DNA of 64,000 nt from positions 620,001 through 684,000 of the forward strand of contig CAVQCG010000005.1 in NCBI GenBank assembly GCA_963710975.1. The letters run 5' to 3'. Shown piece by piece: positions 32,906 through 42,107 of this stretch. The notes below the pieces were generated by a model. It was not told the DNA's origin. It saw nothing but the letters and a program-made list of their open reading frames with translations, and did not search any database. The stretch is from JBBQXH01 sp963710975 (GTDB lineage Bacteria > Actinomycetota > Thermoleophilia > Gaiellales > Gaiellaceae). A program made the translations under genes and the position numbers. Every line of letters begins with the position of its first letter. Position 1 is the stretch's first letter.

Positions 32906-33631
32906 ATGCCGCTCAGGCTTCGCAACGCGAGCGAGCAGATTGCCGAGCGGCTGGTCACTGCCATCGCTCTCGGTGAGTTCGTCCCGGGTCAGCGGCTGCC
33001 GGCCGAGCGAGAGCTGGCGGGACTTCTCGGCATGAGCCGGGCGAGCGTCCGCGAGGCCCTCCACCGACTCGCGGGAGCAGGCTACGTCGACATCCAGCGC
33101 GGCCGCAACGGCGGTGCGTACGTCAGGACGAGCTGGGGCGCCGAGTCCGCCGAGATGATCCGACGGACGCTCGTGCCGAGCTGGGAGCAGTTCGAAGGGC
33201 TATTCGATCTGCGGAGCCTCGTCGAGCCCCTCATCGCCCGGACAGCGGCTGAGCGCCGCACCGACCAGGACATCGAGGCGATGGAGCGGGCCCTCGCGGA
33301 GTACGTCGCGGCGCCCGACCGCGAGGCATCGCGCGCTGCAGACCAGGGGCTCCATGCGGCGATCGCGCGTACGACGCACAACGTCCATCTCGAGTCGATG
33401 AGCCGCCAGATACGCGCGCAGGTAAGCCTGGGCTTCGAGGCAGAGCCGTACAGCGAGGAGATCAGAGGCCGTGCGATCACCCAGCACGGCGAGCTGGTCG
33501 CGGCCGTGTGTGCAGGACTTTCCGACGAAGCCGCCGAGATCGCCCGGGATCATTTCTCCCTGACCGAGACAGCTCTCCGAAGCCTCGTGGCGCAGGTTGC
33601 TACCGAGCCGCTCGAGCCCGCCGTCCGATGA
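32906..33631 (+). CDS. GntR-family transcriptional regulator, FadR (FCD) subfamily
   Basis: A 241-residue regulator. The N-terminal winged helix (residues about 5-75) has PGQRLPAERELAGLLGMSRA and ASVREALHRLAGAGYVDIQ. The C-terminal all-helical FCD domain (about 95-225) contains the acidic/His positions that bind a carboxylate-metal ligand (DQGLHAAIAR and ITQHGELVAAV). It should repress the divergent aminotransferase operon and the ABC importer until an amino-acid-like ligand binds. Its stop overlaps the first ABC gene (ATGA), so regulator and importer are translated together. Confidence 0.88.
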   Translation: MPLRLRNASEQIAERLVTAIALGEFVPGQRLPAERELAGLLGMSRASVREALHRLAGAGYVDIQRGRNGGAYVRTSWGAESAEMIRRTLVPSWEQFEGLFDLRSLVEPLIARTAAERRTDQDIEAMERALAEYVAAPDREASRAADQGLHAAIARTTHNVHLESMSRQIRAQVSLGFEAEPYSEEIRGRAITQHGELVAAVCAGLSDEAAEIARDHFSLTETALRSLVAQVATEPLEPAVR

Positions 33632-34386
33632 GCACGCTGGCCGTCGATGACGCGGCGAAGCACTTTCGCGGACTTCGCGCGCTCGACGGCGTCTCACTCA
33701 GCGTGAGCGAAGGGGAGATCGTCGGTCTGATCGGCCCGAACGGGAGCGGCAAGACGACGCTCCTGAACCTCGCGAGCGGCGTCCTGCGCCCGACGGCAGG
33801 ACGTATATCGGTCGCCGGTGTCGACGCAACGGGGCACAAGCCGCACGAGTTCGCCCGGCTCGGCGTCGGGAGGACGTTCCAGCAGATTCGCCTGTTCGCC
33901 GAGATGACGGTCGCCGAGAACGTCGAGGTCGGTGCCGTCGCTCGAGGGCAGGACACCGCACGGGTCGACGCGCTTCTCGAACGCCTCGGGCTCACTCCCG
34001 ACCGCGACCGTCTGGCGGTCACGCTGGCGTACGGTCAGCAGCGTCGGGCGGAGATCGCGCGTGCGCTCGCGGGCAGCCCGCGCTTCCTGCTTCTGGACGA
34101 GCCGGCGGCGGGCATGAACGGTGCCGAGTCGGACTCGCTGCTCGAGACGATCAAGGCAGTGCGTGACGACGAAGGTTGTGCGGTGCTGATCGTCGACCAC
34201 GACCTGCGGCTGATCATGCGGCTCTGCGAGCGAATCCACGTCCTCGCGGAGGGCAAGACGATCTGTGAGGGGACAGCGGAGGACGTCCGGCATGACCCGG
34301 CCGTCATCCAGGCATATCTCGGATCGGCGGCCACCCCGGCCGCTGAAGGACCATCACACGGAGATACGGAGGAGGAGAAGCGATGA
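33628..34386 (+). CDS. livG: Branched-chain-amino-acid-type ABC importer, ATPase LivG
   Basis: A 252-residue ABC ATPase. Walker A is GPNGSGKTT, the signature is YGQQRRAEIARAL (a divergent LSGGQ), Walker B is FLLLDEPAAG and the H-loop is VDHDL. It is one of two ATPases of a HAAT-family importer taking up amino acids, amides or urea-like compounds. It overlaps the regulator upstream and the binding-protein gene downstream (34383-34386). Confidence 0.9.
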   Translation: MSTLAVDDAAKHFRGLRALDGVSLSVSEGEIVGLIGPNGSGKTTLLNLASGVLRPTAGRISVAGVDATGHKPHEFARLGVGRTFQQIRLFAEMTVAENVEVGAVARGQDTARVDALLERLGLTPDRDRLAVTLAYGQQRRAEIARALAGSPRFLLLDEPAAGMNGAESDSLLETIKAVRDDEGCAVLIVDHDLRLIMRLCERIHVLAEGKTICEGTAEDVRHDPAVIQAYLGSAATPAAEGPSHGDTEEEKR

Positions 34387-35633
34387 GACGACGACTCTTG
34401 GCGATGCTGGGGCTGCTCTGCGTCCTCGGCCTGGCGATCGCTGCCGCAGGCTGTGGCGGCGGGAGCAGCGACTCGGGGGGCGACACGACCGCACCCGCGG
34501 ACACCGGTACACCCGCAGACACCGGGGGAGGTGCGGCCGGAGGCGAGCAGCTGACGCTGCGGATCGGCTTCTCGGCGGCCCTCTCCGGCCCGTACGCCGC
34601 GTACGACCAGCCGCTCGTCAACGGCATGGAATTCGCCGCTCAGCAGATCAACGCCGCCGGGGGACCGGTGAAGGTCGAGATCGTCACGAAGGACAACAAG
34701 GGCGACCAGACCCAGACGCTCACCACTGCGCAGGAGCTTCTCGACGACGGCCTCAACATCCAGGTGATGACGACGGCGGATGCCGGTCCGGCCGTCGCGC
34801 AGCTCGTCTCACAGGCAGGCGGGATCATCAGCGTCGGCGGCAACACCGCGCCGGCGATCGTCCGCGACGGCGGGGATCGCGTGTTCGCTTTCGTGTTTGG
34901 CGACAATCAACAGGCATCGGCCGGCGCCCAGTACGCGTGCGACCAGGGCTACAAGACGGCGTACACGCTCGGCTCGCCCGAGATCCCGTACACGAAGGAC
35001 ATGCCGACCTTCTTCGCGGATGCGTTCGCGCAGATCTGCGGCGGCGAAATCGTCGGTGAGGACACGTTCAAGATCGGCCAGACGGAGTTCGGCCCGCAGG
35101 TGACGAAGATCCAGAACGCGAGCCCGGCTCCTGACGTCATCTTCTCGCCGATCTTCGTCCCCGACTCGGGCGCGTTCCTGAAGCAGCTCCGCTCGGCCGG
35201 GGTCGAGACGCCGTTCATAACGACGGACGGGAACGACTCGTCGCTGTTCGTCGACTCCGGCGGCAGCGCCGTTGACGGAACCGTGTACTCGACGCACGGC
35301 TTCAATGCGCCGGGCACCCCGATCGCCGAGTTCGTCACCCAGTACACGGAGTGGAAGGGCAGCCCACCGGAGTCGAACACGTTCGAGGCAATCGGACGGG
35401 ACAACGTGTACGCGTACGTGCAGGCGGTCGAGAACGCCGGGTCGACGGAGCCGGACGCAGTACTCGCAGCCGTGCTCGCGCTGAAGGACGTGCCGCTCCT
35501 GACTGGAACGATGACGATGAACCCGGAGACCCGGCTTCCCGACAAGGAGATCACGCTCGTCCTGATGAAGGGAACCGAGTACACGCTCCTCGAGCAGCTC
35601 ATCCCGAGCTACATCGCTCCCGCGACCGGGTAG
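34383..35633 (+). CDS. livK: HAAT-family substrate-binding lipoprotein (LivJ/K-like)
   Basis: A 416-residue type I periplasmic-binding-fold lipoprotein. The signal ends in AAAGC (Cys24), followed by a Gly/Ser/Thr-rich linker. The ligand-binding domain starts near LRIGFSAALSGPYAAYDQP and includes NGMEFAAQQINAAGG and VKVEIVTKDNKGDQTQ, the standard HAAT pattern. Ligands in this family are neutral amino acids, amides, urea or aromatic acids. The surrounding genes suggest an amine or amino-acid derivative, but the binding residues do not identify it. Confidence 0.9.
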   Translation: MRRRLLAMLGLLCVLGLAIAAAGCGGGSSDSGGDTTAPADTGTPADTGGGAAGGEQLTLRIGFSAALSGPYAAYDQPLVNGMEFAAQQINAAGGPVKVEIVTKDNKGDQTQTLTTAQELLDDGLNIQVMTTADAGPAVAQLVSQAGGIISVGGNTAPAIVRDGGDRVFAFVFGDNQQASAGAQYACDQGYKTAYTLGSPEIPYTKDMPTFFADAFAQICGGEIVGEDTFKIGQTEFGPQVTKIQNASPAPDVIFSPIFVPDSGAFLKQLRSAGVETPFITTDGNDSSLFVDSGGSAVDGTVYSTHGFNAPGTPIAEFVTQYTEWKGSPPESNTFEAIGRDNVYAYVQAVENAGSTEPDAVLAAVLALKDVPLLTGTMTMNPETRLPDKEITLVLMKGTEYTLLEQLIPSYIAPATG

Positions 35634-36358
35634 TGGCGGAGGGGTTTTTCCGGGTCGACGAGCTGGTCGTCAGATACGGCCCGATCGTCGCCGTGCGGGG
35701 GGTCTCAGTTCACGTCGAGCAGGGCGAGATCGTCGCCCTGCTCGGCGCGAACGGCGCTGGGAAGTCGAGCTTCCTGAACGCGATCTGCGGGCTCGTACCC
35801 GTGGCGAGCGGGAAGGCGGTGTTCCGGGGCGAGGAGCTCCAGCGGCTTCCTCCCGAGCAGATCGTGCGGCGTGGCCTGGCGCTGACTCCCGAGGGACGCC
35901 GGGTGTTTCCGAAGCTGACGGTGGCCGACAACCTCCGCCTCGGCGCGGTGCCGCAGCGAGATCGTGCCGCCGTGGACACGGCCCGAGAGCGTGTTCTGGG
36001 TCTGTTTCCGATCTTGCGTGAGCGGCTGGGCCAGTCGGCGGGAACGCTCTCGGGCGGACAGCAGCAGATGCTCGCGATCGGGCGTTCGTTGATGGCCGGG
36101 CCGGCGCTCCTGCTCCTGGATGAGCCGTCGCTCGGGCTGGCGCCGATCCTGGTCGACCAGATCTTCGAGTTGATCGGCCGCCTGCGGGACGAGGGCACGA
36201 CGATCTTGCTCGTCGAGCAGAACGTGCACCGGGCGCTCGAGGTGTCCGACCGGGCGTACGTGCTTGCAAACGGCGAGATCGACCGAGAAGGGCCGAGCGC
36301 GGAGCTGCGCGCCTCGGCCGAGATCGAGCGGGCGTACCTGGGGATCGGGGTTTCGTAG
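35633..36358 (+). CDS. livF: Branched-chain-type ABC importer, ATPase LivF
   Basis: A 241-residue ABC ATPase with Walker A GANGAGKSS, the signature LSGGQQQMLAIGRSL, Walker B LLLLDEPSLGL and an H-loop-region VEQNVHRAL. The VEQN replacement of His is typical of LivF. The GTG start shares its G with the preceding TAG stop. It lies between the binding protein and the permeases in the order G-K-F-H-M. Confidence 0.9.
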   Translation: MAEGFFRVDELVVRYGPIVAVRGVSVHVEQGEIVALLGANGAGKSSFLNAICGLVPVASGKAVFRGEELQRLPPEQIVRRGLALTPEGRRVFPKLTVADNLRLGAVPQRDRAAVDTARERVLGLFPILRERLGQSAGTLSGGQQQMLAIGRSLMAGPALLLLDEPSLGLAPILVDQIFELIGRLRDEGTTILLVEQNVHRALEVSDRAYVLANGEIDREGPSAELRASAEIERAYLGIGVS

Positions 36359-36359
36359 C

Positions 36360-37265
36360 GTGCTGGTGCTCGGTACCGCTGGGCAGGAGGCCATTCAGCA
36401 GTTCATCAACGCGCTGAGTCTCGGCTCGACCTATGCGTTGCTCGCGTTGGGGCTGGCGATGGTGTTCTCGATTCTCGGTCTCGTCAACTTCGCGCACGGC
36501 GAGCTCGTGACGATCGCGGCGTACACGATCTACCTGGAGGATCGGGCGGGCTTGCCGTTCTGGATCCAGGTGATCTCGGCGATCGCAGCTGCGTCGGTCG
36601 CGGCTGTGCTGATGGAGCGGATCGCGTTTCGGCCGCTGCGCGGAGCGAGCTTCATCACGCTGCTGTTTGCGAGCTTTGCGATCAGCGTGATCATCCAGAA
36701 CTTCTTCCTGGCTGCGGTGTCGCCGCGGCAGAAGGGCGTGCCGCTGCCGAACGTCTTCAACGAGGCGATCCACATCGGGCCGTTCACGATCGGCTGGCTG
36801 CAGGTGATCACGACGGTGACCTGCTTCGCGTCGCTCGGGGTGCTGACCCTGTTCCTGCGCCGCTCGACGCAGGGTCTCGGGATGCTGGCGGCGTCGCAGG
36901 ATTTCCAGGTGACGCGGCTGATGGGGATTCCCGCGAACCGGGTGATCGCGATCGCGTTTGCGATCTCGGGGGCCCTTGCCGGTGTGGCTGCGATCTTCAT
37001 CCTCGCCCGGCGCGGCACGGTGGAGCCGGCGATGGGATTCGTGCCTGTCCTGAAGGCGTTCATCGCGAGCGTCATCGGCGGGCTGGGCTCGCTGACGGGG
37101 GCGGTCGTCGGCGGGTTCGTCCTGGCGGGGATCGAGGTCGGCCTCGACGCGGTTCTGCCGAACAGCACGCTCGGGTTCCGCGACGCGTTCGCGCTCGCGA
37201 TCGTCGTCGCGATTCTCTACTTCCGACCCGACGGGCTCCTCGTGCGCCCGGCCGAGGCGCGATGA
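36360..37265 (+). CDS. livH: Branched-chain-type ABC importer, permease LivH
   Basis: A 301-residue inner-membrane permease with about eight hydrophobic segments. It opens with LSLGSTYALLALGLAMVFSI and NFAHGEL, the LivH hallmark, and carries a cytoplasmic coupling segment near SQDFQVTRLMGIP. It starts at a GTG two bases after livF ends; ORFs reaching further upstream would overlap livF. It forms the membrane channel with LivM. Confidence 0.9.
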   Translation: MLVLGTAGQEAIQQFINALSLGSTYALLALGLAMVFSILGLVNFAHGELVTIAAYTIYLEDRAGLPFWIQVISAIAAASVAAVLMERIAFRPLRGASFITLLFASFAISVIIQNFFLAAVSPRQKGVPLPNVFNEAIHIGPFTIGWLQVITTVTCFASLGVLTLFLRRSTQGLGMLAASQDFQVTRLMGIPANRVIAIAFAISGALAGVAAIFILARRGTVEPAMGFVPVLKAFIASVIGGLGSLTGAVVGGFVLAGIEVGLDAVLPNSTLGFRDAFALAIVVAILYFRPDGLLVRPAEAR

Positions 37266-38296
37266 GACGCCGGCTCACACGCACCGGACGGGGGACGGCA
37301 CTGTTCGCCGTGCCGCTGCTGATCATCGCGGTTCTCGGCAACGCGCTCGCGAGCCCCGCAGACCTCCGCGTGATCGTCAACTTCATGATCACGCTCGTCC
37401 TGGTGCTCGCGATCCAGTCGTTCTCGGGAAACTCCGGAATCGTCAGCTTCGGCCATGTCGGGTTCATGGGAGTCGGCGCCTACGTGGCCGCGATGGTGAC
37501 CATCCCACCCGCGATCAAGGAAGGGCTGATGCCCTCCCTGCCCGGGTTCATCGCCGACAACAGCGTCCCGTTCGTCCCGGCCGTCCTCCTCGGCGCGGCG
37601 GCCGGGGCGATCGTCGCCTCCGTCATCGGGCTCGCGCTGACCCGGATGCGCGAAAACGCGATGGCGATGGCCACGATCGGCGTCCTCGTGATCCTCTTCG
37701 TCGTCTTCGACAACTGGGAGGGACTCACCCGCGGAGCAACGGGCCTGTTCGGGATTCCCCGCTCGACGACCGTCTGGTCGGCGCTCGTCTTCGCCGTCAT
37801 CACGATCGCGATCTGCCGCTTCTACCGCGAATCCAACCCCGGCCTCGAGCTCCGAGCCAGCCGCACCGACTCCCTCGCTGCCGAGGCGCTCGGCTCGAAC
37901 GTCGTACGTCTGCGCTGGTGGGCCTGGACGCTCTCCGGGGCGCTGATGGGGATGGGCGGCGCACTATGGGCCCAGTACAACATCGCGTTCGGCCCCAAAC
38001 AGTTCTTCTTCTCACTCACCTTCGGGCTTCTCGCGATCCTCGTCGTCGGCGGCCTCGGATCGGTCTCCGGAGCGGTCATCGGCGCCGTCGTGGTCACGGC
38101 CGTCTTCGAGATCATGCGACGCATCGAAGACAACATCGACGTCCCTGGGATCACCCAGATCGTCGTCGCGCTCGTCATCCTCCTCGTTCTCTACCGACGC
38201 CCGAACGGCCTGATGGGACTGAGCGAAGCGGACGACGTGCTCGCGCGCAGGTTCAGCCGCGCACGCCGGCGAGGAACGCAAGCACCGCCTGGTTGA
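37262..38296 (+). CDS. livM: Branched-chain-type ABC importer, permease LivM
   Basis: A 344-residue permease with about nine hydrophobic segments. The LivM pattern is visible in GNSGIVSFGHVGFMGVGAYV near the N terminus and in the coupling region RTDSLAAEALGSNV. It overlaps livH by four bases (ATGA). Its last 44 bases overlap the 3' end of the convergent alpha/beta hydrolase gene. The Arg-rich C-terminal tail is probably cytoplasmic. Confidence 0.9.
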   Translation: MRRRLTRTGRGTALFAVPLLIIAVLGNALASPADLRVIVNFMITLVLVLAIQSFSGNSGIVSFGHVGFMGVGAYVAAMVTIPPAIKEGLMPSLPGFIADNSVPFVPAVLLGAAAGAIVASVIGLALTRMRENAMAMATIGVLVILFVVFDNWEGLTRGATGLFGIPRSTTVWSALVFAVITIAICRFYRESNPGLELRASRTDSLAAEALGSNVVRLRWWAWTLSGALMGMGGALWAQYNIAFGPKQFFFSLTFGLLAILVVGGLGSVSGAVIGAVVVTAVFEIMRRIEDNIDVPGITQIVVALVILLVLYRRPNGLMGLSEADDVLARRFSRARRRGTQAPPG

Positions 38297-39050
38297 ACTC
38301 GTCGGGATACTCCCAGAGGCACGCATGGCCTCCGGGCACCTCGACCCACGTCGAACTCGGCAGCTCGTCGTGGATACGGCGCGAGAGCTTGGGGTAGATG
38401 AGGATGTCCTCCTCGCCGACAAGCGTCATCGCCGGGCACGTGACGGCACCGAGACGGCCTCGCGTGTCGTGCGTCTCGATGGCGGCGAGCTGCGCCAGGT
38501 AGCCGCCCGGAGGCTGCGGGTTGGCGGCCATGAGCTCCTCGATCTCCCGGACCGTCTCCTCCTGCTGCTCGAAGAAGTCGGTCGTGAAGGCCCAGAGGAT
38601 GACCTCGCGCTGGGTGAAGCCGACCCCGAGGTGCGGAACCAGATCGCGCCAGCAGGAGAACATGCGCAGGCAGAACGGGCCGGGGTAGGAGTACGTGCAG
38701 CAGAACGACGCGGAGAGCAGCCTCTCCGGGTGGGCGATCGCATACTCCTGGGCGATCATCCCGCCCATCGAGACGCCGACCAGGTGGAAGCGGTCGAGAT
38801 CGAGCGCGTCGGCGAGCCCGGCCAGGTCGTCGGCCATCTGCGCGGTCGTGTAGGGCCCCGACGGTGTCGGCGACTCACCGACACCGCGGTTGTCGTAGCT
38901 GACGACGCGGTAGCGCTCGACGAAGGCGGGGAACTGTGCCTCCCACGTCTCCTTCGTGTCGGCGAGGCCGTTGACGAGGACGAGCGTCTCGGGGCCGTCG
39001 CCGTCGATGCGGTACGAGAGATCCAGCCCGTTCGCACGAACAGTCGCCAC
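38253..39050 (-). CDS. Alpha/beta hydrolase
   Basis: A 265-residue alpha/beta-hydrolase. The nucleophile Ser lies in the elbow GVSMGGM (about residue 94), the acid is the Asp in GEEDILIYP and the catalytic His is in VPGGHACLWEYP. Overall layout and the start YRIDGDGPETLVLVNGL resemble 3-oxoadipate enol-lactonases and RutD-like hydrolases. The GTG start faces the cyclase-family gene, with 26 bases between the two starts. The substrate is unknown; an ester, lactone or carbamate-type intermediate would suit the surrounding hydrolases. Confidence 0.83.
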   Translation of the reverse strand: MATVRANGLDLSYRIDGDGPETLVLVNGLADTKETWEAQFPAFVERYRVVSYDNRGVGESPTPSGPYTTAQMADDLAGLADALDLDRFHLVGVSMGGMIAQEYAIAHPERLLSASFCCTYSYPGPFCLRMFSCWRDLVPHLGVGFTQREVILWAFTTDFFEQQEETVREIEELMAANPQPPGGYLAQLAAIETHDTRGRLGAVTCPAMTLVGEEDILIYPKLSRRIHDELPSSTWVEVPGGHACLWEYPDEFNQAVLAFLAGVRG

Positions 39051-39076
39051 GGCAGGTTTCTATCATGAGCGGCACG

Positions 39077-39748
39077 ATGACGGTGCTCGACCTCACTCAG
39101 CTCCTCGGGCCCGACACCGTCCCGTGGGTGGGCTCCGACCCGGTGCACACCCGGCCGATCGCGACCTACGAACCGGACGGCGCATACTGCCGGCGCCTCG
39201 AGCTCGACGAGCACTACGGCACGCACGTCGACGCGCCGAGCCATTTCCATCCCGGCGGACGGCACCTCCACGAGCTCGCCGCCGAGGAGCTCGTGCTCCA
39301 CGCCGTGCTCGTCGACTGCCGAGAGGCGTGCGGCGAGGATCGTGACTTCGCGCTGGACGCACGCGCGATCGAGGCGTTCGAGCGGGCGCACGGCTGGATC
39401 ACAACCGGCGCACTCGTTCTTGCCTGCACCGGCTGGGATCGCTTTCGCAGCGACGCTGGGCGCTACCTCGGAGATCCACCGCGCTTTCCGGGCTACGCGC
39501 CGGACGCGGCCGAGCTGCTCGTCGAGCGGGGTGTTGCGGCGATCGGCATCGACACGCTGGGCGTGGATCGTGGCGTCGAGACCTCGTTCCCGGTGCACCA
39601 CATCACGTCGCCCGCCGGCGTCTGGCACATCGAGGGGTTGGTAGGGCTGGATCGGCTCCCGCCGACCGGGGCGACCGTGGTTGTCGGTGCGCTCCCGCTC
39701 GTCGACGGCTCAGGCGCGCCGGCGCGTGTCCTCGCGCTCCTCCCCTGA
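39077..39748 (+). CDS. Cyclase-family metal hydrolase (KynB-like)
   Basis: A 223-residue protein of the cyclase family (Pfam Cyclase; includes bacterial kynurenine formamidase and isatin hydrolase). The metal-binding signature HYGTHVDAPSHFHPGG is complete, and a later conserved segment is IGIDTLGVDRG. Family members hydrolyse amide bonds of N-formylated or cyclic amides using zinc or manganese. An in-frame ATG at 39065 overlaps the TATCAT (39061-39066) that looks like the -10 box, so the ATG at 39077 is preferred. No other kynurenine-pathway gene adjoins. Confidence 0.82.
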   Translation: MTVLDLTQLLGPDTVPWVGSDPVHTRPIATYEPDGAYCRRLELDEHYGTHVDAPSHFHPGGRHLHELAAEELVLHAVLVDCREACGEDRDFALDARAIEAFERAHGWITTGALVLACTGWDRFRSDAGRYLGDPPRFPGYAPDAAELLVERGVAAIGIDTLGVDRGVETSFPVHHITSPAGVWHIEGLVGLDRLPPTGATVVVGALPLVDGSGAPARVLALLP

Positions 39749-39755
39749 GAATCTC

Positions 39756-40856
39756 CTAGACGACGAGATCGTAGGGCGAATCCGAGATCAGCTCGTAGCC
39801 GGTCTCGGTGACCACGACCACGTCTTCGATCCGGCACCCGCCAAAGCCCGGACGGTAGAGGCCGGGCTCGATGGTGATGACGTCGCCGACGACGAGCGTC
39901 TCACCTCCGTCGTCGAGCGTTGGCGCCTCGTGAAGCTCCAGGCCAAGGCCGTGCCCGAGGTAGTGGATGTAACCCTCCTCGAGGATCTCGCCCTGCGCGT
40001 GCGTGCGGCGGGTCGGATACCCCGCCGCCTCGAGCACGTCGCACGAGACGGCGTACGGATCACCTGCCGAGATGCCGGGCCGGACGATCTCCATTGCCTT
40101 TTGCTGAGCTTCGTGAACCACTCGGTGCCACTCGGCAAGCTCCCCTGGTGGCTCGCCGATGCAGAACGTCCGGGTGATGTCGCCCCAGCATCCCGACACC
40201 ATGTCGCGCGGGAAGATGTCGACGACGATCGGGACGCCGGCCGGGATCGGGCCGGAGCCTTCATCGTGCGGATCGGCACCGTGCGCTCCTGCTGCGATCA
40301 CGAGCATGTCGTGGGGAATGGCGCCGTTCTCGACGAAGATCGTCCGAGCCTCGGCTCGGAGCGTCTCCGCGGTGAGCTCGCGGCCCTCGCCGAGCCTGCC
40401 GCGGATATGGGCCATGGCGAGCTCGGCAGCACGTTCCGCCCGGCGGATCCCTTCCAGCTGAGCGGCGGTCTTCGAACGGCGCCTGAGGTCGAACAGGGCG
40501 CCGTCGGCCCGGACCGACACCCCGGCGTCTCGGAGAACGTCGGCGAGCGCGAGCGGAAAGTCAGCAGGGACGACGGCTTCCTCGACGCCAGCACGACGAG
40601 ACGCCCGCAGCATCAGCTCGCGGAACGCCTCCGGAAGACTCTTCCCCGCCGCGAGCAGCTCACCGAGCCCGAGCTCCTCGAAAGAGATGACCTCCCCGAG
40701 TCCGAGCGCCTCGAGCCGCGGAACGTCGAGCGAGCCGCCGACGATCTGCCGCGAATCGCCTGACTCGATGTAGCCGATGGGGTCGGGCATCGCGAGCGGG
40801 ATCTCGTGCCGGAGCGCGGACGAGCGGTCGTCTCCGAAGATCAGGACGTCTGACAT
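39756..40856 (-). CDS. M24-family metallopeptidase (Xaa-Pro aminopeptidase-like)
   Basis: A 366-residue pita-bread-fold enzyme. All five metal ligands are visible in order: Asp in VVDIFP, Asp in WGDITRTF, His in YLGHGLGLELHEAP, Glu in TIEPGLY and Glu in CRIEDVVVV. The N-terminal creatinase-like half is present but short. Such enzymes cleave Xaa-Pro peptides or hydrolyse creatine-like amidino compounds. A TGAGGAGG ribosome-binding site precedes the ATG by nine bases. It converges on the cyclase gene. Confidence 0.87.
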   Translation of the reverse strand: MSDVLIFGDDRSSALRHEIPLAMPDPIGYIESGDSRQIVGGSLDVPRLEALGLGEVISFEELGLGELLAAGKSLPEAFRELMLRASRRAGVEEAVVPADFPLALADVLRDAGVSVRADGALFDLRRRSKTAAQLEGIRRAERAAELAMAHIRGRLGEGRELTAETLRAEARTIFVENGAIPHDMLVIAAGAHGADPHDEGSGPIPAGVPIVVDIFPRDMVSGCWGDITRTFCIGEPPGELAEWHRVVHEAQQKAMEIVRPGISAGDPYAVSCDVLEAAGYPTRRTHAQGEILEEGYIHYLGHGLGLELHEAPTLDDGGETLVVGDVITIEPGLYRPGFGGCRIEDVVVVTETGYELISDSPYDLVV

Positions 40857-40896
40857 CGTTTGTGGCCTCCTCAGGCGGCGGGCGTCTCGCGGTTTC

Positions 40897-40902
40897 TATC
40901 AT
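40897..40902 (+). promoter_or_regulatory. -10 box (TATCAT) of the M20 peptidase pair
   Basis: TATCAT ends eight bases before the ATG at 40911, so any leader would be about two bases. The surrounding GGTTTCTATCAT also appears upstream of the cyclase gene (AGGTTTCTATCAT at 39055-39066). Confidence 0.4.
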
Positions 40903-40910
40903 TGACGGCC

Positions 40911-42107
40911 ATGCTCGCCGCGATCAAACGGGCGGTTGACGACCGGCTCGACGATCTCACCGACCTGACCACTCGCCTCGTCAGGGAGCGATCGCTGCTC
41001 GGTGACGAAGAAGGCGCGCAGCAGATCGTCGAGGAACGGTTGCAACGCCTCGGCTTCGAGGTCCGGCGAATCCAGCCGGACGCCGTCGCGGCCCTCGCCG
41101 ACCCGCACGCCGGGTACCCCATCCTGCCCTACGCGGGACGGACCTGTGTTGCCGCTCGGCTGCCCGGAACGGGTGGAGGCCGCTCGTTGCATCTCTCGGG
41201 TCACGTCGACGTCGTTCCGGTCGAGGCCGAGGAGCGCTGGACGCGCGATCCGTGGGGAGGCGAGATCGCCGGCGGGCGGATCTGGGGCCGCGGCGCCGGT
41301 GACATGAAAGCGGGCGTTGCTGCCTACCTGATCGGCGTCGAGGCTCTCCTCGAGGTCACCGAGCGCCCGAAGGGCGACATCGTCTTCACCTCGGTGATCG
41401 AGGAGGAGTCCGGCGGGAACGGCATGTGGGCTGTGCTGAACGCCGGGTACGACGCCGATGGGACGCTGATCGGCGAGCCGACCGACCTGCGCGTCCATCA
41501 CGCCGGAGTCGGGGTCATCTGGGCCCGCCTTACTGCGCGAAGCGACGGCGCGCACGCCGCAATCGCCGACCCGACCGGCGCACCCGTCGACCGGATCCTC
41601 CACACCGTCGTCGCACTGCGGGCGCTCGAGACAGTGCTGAACCGCGACGAACGGGCGCATCCGTACAACCTGAACCTCGGCGAGATCCATGGCGGTGTGT
41701 GGCCCTCGTCCGTTCCCGCCCAGGTGACGCTGCGAGCGCGACTCGGCTTCGGCCCCGAGCTCGAGCCGGAAGACGCGCAGCAGCTCCTGCGCGAGACCGT
41801 GGAGCGCGAGGTTCCGGGAGTCGAGGTCGAGTTCGAGGGCTTTCGCTGTCACGCGTACCGCCACGCCCTCGACAACCCGTTCATCCAGCTCGTCGACGCC
41901 TGCCACACGGAGGTTCAGGAGCGCTCGGATCCACCGGGGCGCAAGCTCTCGACCGCGACGACAGATGCCCGCTACGTGTCCGGCCCGTGCTGCTGCTACG
42001 GCCCGAGCGCCGGCAACATCCACGGGATCGACGAGTGGGTCGACATCGCCTCGACCCGCGACACGGCGATCACGATCGCGCTGACCGCCTCGCGCTGGTG
42101 CGGGTGA
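40911..42107 (+). CDS. M20-family metallohydrolase (ArgE/DapE-like)
   Basis: A 398-residue di-zinc amidohydrolase. Metal and catalytic motifs appear in order: SGHVDVVP (His, Asp), GAGDMKAG (bridging Asp), EEESGGNG (catalytic Glu pair), GEPTDL, and a C-terminal His in SAGNIHGIDE. It should hydrolyse an N-acyl or peptide bond of an amino acid. DapE or ArgE identity cannot be assigned, and the adjacent paralogue suggests catabolic rather than biosynthetic roles. Its stop overlaps the next M20 gene (GTGA). Confidence 0.86.
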   Translation: MLAAIKRAVDDRLDDLTDLTTRLVRERSLLGDEEGAQQIVEERLQRLGFEVRRIQPDAVAALADPHAGYPILPYAGRTCVAARLPGTGGGRSLHLSGHVDVVPVEAEERWTRDPWGGEIAGGRIWGRGAGDMKAGVAAYLIGVEALLEVTERPKGDIVFTSVIEEESGGNGMWAVLNAGYDADGTLIGEPTDLRVHHAGVGVIWARLTARSDGAHAAIADPTGAPVDRILHTVVALRALETVLNRDERAHPYNLNLGEIHGGVWPSSVPAQVTLRARLGFGPELEPEDAQQLLRETVEREVPGVEVEFEGFRCHAYRHALDNPFIQLVDACHTEVQERSDPPGRKLSTATTDARYVSGPCCCYGPSAGNIHGIDEWVDIASTRDTAITIALTASRWCG

